Source of the DNA: an uncultured Clostridia bacterium | Lineage (GTDB): Bacteria > Bacillota > Clostridia > TANB77 > CAG-508 | Length of the DNA: 64,000 nucleotides | Assembly: GCA_934130285.1 (NCBI GenBank) | Contig: CAKOXT010000004.1 | Coordinates: 1-64,000 of the forward strand | Reading direction: 5' to 3' | Program-made: the position numbers and the translations under genes | The notes under the pieces: generated by a model | Told to the model about the DNA's origin: nothing | What the model saw: only the letters and a program-made list of their open reading frames with translations | Database searches by the model: none | In this document: piece after piece, positions 62,006-64,000 of the stretch | Position numbering within the stretch: the stretch's first letter is position 1 | Layout of the letters: each line of letters opens with the position of its first letter

Positions 62006-63115
62006 ATGGGAAAACACGATAATCACGAAAACAAAAAAAGTAAGAAAGGAATCAAAATCCTTTTTGCAATGGTATTGCTAATAATTGTTGGAATAGGAGC
62101 TTTTTTAGGTTGGAAATACATGAATGGTAAGAAAACAATTGAAGTCAATACAAATGTGACAAACGAAGCAACAGAGGGATTACCAGTAGAAGAACCTGAA
62201 AAAGAAATAAAAATATTTTCAGGAGTAGATAGACCAATAGCATGCATGATAGATAATCATAGTGATGCATGGCCACAATTTTCAATAAATAAAGCATACT
62301 TAGTATATGAAATAATTGTAGAAGGCGGAGAAACCAGACTAATGGCAGTATTCAAAGGTTCAGATGCAGATAAAGTTGGACCAATGAGAAGCTCTAGACA
62401 TTATTTCCTAGACTACGCATTAGAAAATGATGCAATATATGCACACATAGGATGGAGCCCACAAGCACAAGCAGATATAAAAACATTAGGAATTAATAAT
62501 GTAAATGGACTAGCATATGACACAGGAAAAGCATGGAAAGAAGGAGATGTGTTCTGGAGAATATCTGGAAAATATAAAGCACCACATAATTCAATCTGCG
62601 ATTTAGCAACTGTAAAAGCAAAAGCTGCAGAATTGGGCTATAGTACAACTTCAACTAAGAAAAGTGTATTAAATTATGTAGCTGATCCAGTGACATTAGA
62701 TGACAAGGCAGATTGCCAAAATGCAACAAATGTAGTAATACCATTTTCAACATTACAAACAGTAAACTTCAAGTATGATGAAACTAGTCAAACATATATA
62801 AGATATGCACGAAATAAGCTTCAAACAGATGCAACAACAGAAACAAATATAACAACAAAAAATATAATCATAACAAAAGTGGATAATTATACATTAAATG
62901 ATGGAAGTGGAAAAGGCAGACAAGACATAAAAAATATAGGAACAAAAGAAGGATATTACATAACAAATGGAAAGGCTATTCCAATAACTTGTACAAAAGA
63001 CTCAAGAGGAAGTCAAACAGTTTACAAAGATGCCGAAGGAAATGAAATTAATGTAAACGATGGAAATACATTTATTGAAATTTGTCCAACAAATGCACAA
63101 ATAACAATGGAATAA
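62006..63115 (+). CDS. DUF3048 (YerB-like) membrane-anchored protein
   Basis: A 369-residue protein. The N-terminus is basic (MGKHDNHENKKSKKG) followed by one hydrophobic helix (IKILFAMVLLIIVGIGAFLG) and then a domain of the DUF3048/YerB family: RPIACMIDNHSDAWPQ, VYEIIVEGGETRLMAVF and VGPMRSSRHYFLDYALENDA. Bacillus YerB is a lipoprotein; this one has no lipobox. The function is unknown. GAGGGGG precedes the ATG. Confidence 0.88.
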   Translation: MGKHDNHENKKSKKGIKILFAMVLLIIVGIGAFLGWKYMNGKKTIEVNTNVTNEATEGLPVEEPEKEIKIFSGVDRPIACMIDNHSDAWPQFSINKAYLVYEIIVEGGETRLMAVFKGSDADKVGPMRSSRHYFLDYALENDAIYAHIGWSPQAQADIKTLGINNVNGLAYDTGKAWKEGDVFWRISGKYKAPHNSICDLATVKAKAAELGYSTTSTKKSVLNYVADPVTLDDKADCQNATNVVIPFSTLQTVNFKYDETSQTYIRYARNKLQTDATTETNITTKNIIITKVDNYTLNDGSGKGRQDIKNIGTKEGYYITNGKAIPITCTKDSRGSQTVYKDAEGNEINVNDGNTFIEICPTNAQITME

Positions 63116-63120
63116 AAGTA

Positions 63121-63152
63121 AAGCCAAGGGTGTTGGCCCTTGGCTATTATTA
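63121..63152 (+). terminator. Terminator between DUF3048 and era
   Basis: AGCCAAGGG pairs with CCCTTGGCT around TGTTGG, followed by ATTATTA; a weak T tract. Confidence 0.78.
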
Positions 63153-63183
63153 AAATAATAGTAAGTCTATAAAAGGAGAAAAT

Positions 63184-64000
63184 ATGGCAGAATTTAAATC
63201 AGGATTTGTATCAATAATAGGAAGAACAAATGTAGGAAAATCTACATTATTAAATAATCTAATAAAAGAAGATGTGTCAATAACGGCAAATAAGCCACAA
63301 ACAACAAGATTAGCAATAAGAGCAATTGCAAATAGAGAAAATTCACAAATAATATTCATAGACACACCAGGTATTCACAAACCCAAAAATAAACTAAGCG
63401 AAACAATGGTAGAAACAGCTTTTTCAAGCCTTCAAGATGTAGATGTTATATTATTTATGATAGAAGCAACAAGCAAAGGAATAGGAAAAGGTGATACTTT
63501 TATTCTAGACAAATTAAAAGAAAAGCATAAAAAAGTAATTCTATTAATAAACAAAATAGATTTAGTAGAAAAAGAAAAATTATTAGACCTAATCACGCAG
63601 TACAGCAAAGAATATGAATATGCAAGTGTAATTCCAATTGAAGCCACAAAGAGCAAGTATGCAGATATAGTATTAGATGAAATAGAAAAACTATTAAAAC
63701 CAGGACCAAGATATTATGATGAGGATGAGTATACAGACCAAACTTCAAGACAAATTGCAGAAGAAAAAATAAGAGAAAAAGCATTGAGATTTTTGAATGA
63801 AGAAGTACCACATGGAATATATGTGGAAGTTTCAAAATTTAAAGATAGAAAAACTTCAAAAAAAGAAGACATATATGATATTGAAGTAACAATATACTGT
63901 AAAAGAGAATCTCATAAAGGAATAATAATAGGCAAAGATGGACAAATGCTAAAGAAAATTGGACAGTGTGCAAGATACGATTTAGAAAGAATATTTGGCA
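63184..64000 (+). CDS. era: GTPase Era, 3' end outside the window
   Basis: Open from ATG 63184 (AAAGGAG upstream) to the window edge, 272 codons, so about 20-25 residues are missing. G1 is IIGRTNVGKSTLLN, the switch KPQTTRLAIRAI, G3 IFIDTPGIHKPKN, G4 LLINKIDL. The C-terminal KH domain is present with KGIIIGKDGQMLKKIG. Era binds 16S rRNA and assists 30S assembly. The ybeY-era order (with DUF3048 inserted) is typical of Firmicutes. Confidence 0.96.
   Translation, partial: MAEFKSGFVSIIGRTNVGKSTLLNNLIKEDVSITANKPQTTRLAIRAIANRENSQIIFIDTPGIHKPKNKLSETMVETAFSSLQDVDVILFMIEATSKGIGKGDTFILDKLKEKHKKVILLINKIDLVEKEKLLDLITQYSKEYEYASVIPIEATKSKYADIVLDEIEKLLKPGPRYYDEDEYTDQTSRQIAEEKIREKALRFLNEEVPHGIYVEVSKFKDRKTSKKEDIYDIEVTIYCKRESHKGIIIGKDGQMLKKIGQCARYDLERIFG

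Overview
The window is about 64 kb of very AT-rich DNA. Host genes favour AAA, GAA, ATA and AGA codons; one sample 60-base line inside ispH has 14 G+C. It fits a spore-forming, Gram-positive, anaerobic Firmicute of the class Clostridia, probably a poorly described gut lineage. The evidence is: sporulation genes (sigK as one uninterrupted gene, a PdaA-type deacetylase, yqfC-yqfD), the ireB-ruvX-DUF1292 cluster, whiA, RNase J, Mini-III, RbgA, YerB/DUF3048, a CIRCE/HrcA heat-shock operon, LexA-type boxes on recN, a T-box leader before DUF1653-serS, a glmS ribozyme, and type 1B dihydroorotate dehydrogenase with PyrK. I cannot name a genus from sequence alone.

Layout. 0-3.7 kb: a repeat-rich MinD/TadZ-like protein, a membrane GAF protein with a degenerate GGDEF site, then ireB-ruvX-DUF1292. 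5-10 kb: nucleotide clean-up enzymes (HAM1-like, deoxyribosyltransferase-like), a cation/Ca2+ exchanger, a rhuM gene between two copies of the rbgA 5' end, rbgA and mrnC. 10-20 kb: tRNA-Glu, recN, sigK, a PflX-type radical SAM enzyme, a second HAM1 protein, a probable 6S RNA, prmC-whiA-hemW. 20-30 kb: hrcA-grpE-dnaK-dnaJ, a deaminase, two GNAT enzymes, a candidate structured RNA, RNase J and gltX. 31-44 kb: engB, DUF1653-serS, glmS, a lone neuB and an envelope protein with an apparent frameshift. 44-51 kb: hpt-uvrC, three orphan membrane paralogs, ispH, an rRNA methyltransferase and an RluA-type synthase. 51-64 kb: an AgrC-like kinase, pdaA, a divergent pyrimidine locus (PyrE-like, pyrC-F-K-D), yqfC-yqfD-unknown-ybeY-DUF3048-era (era runs off the end).

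The most unusual feature is a set of small monocistronic genes scattered among the housekeeping operons (4369-4713, 12892-13062, 14201-14470, 19668-20018, the GNAT pair at 25.8-26.8 kb, 31395-31697, 32495-32719, 46748-48548). They have richer G+C and different codon choice from their neighbours, very strong AGGAGG ribosome sites, usually their own promoter and compact terminator, and mostly no family I recognise. Two of them (12892 and 32495) are followed by related hairpin-forming repeats, one with a perfect 38-bp palindrome. Three (46748, 47402, 48141) are tandem diverged paralogs that share promoter sequence as well as protein pattern. Together they look like separately acquired self-contained cassettes and are the best candidate here for an undescribed system. 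Two further intergenic stretches (26949-27180 and 37418-37593) look like unassigned structured RNAs or folded elements.
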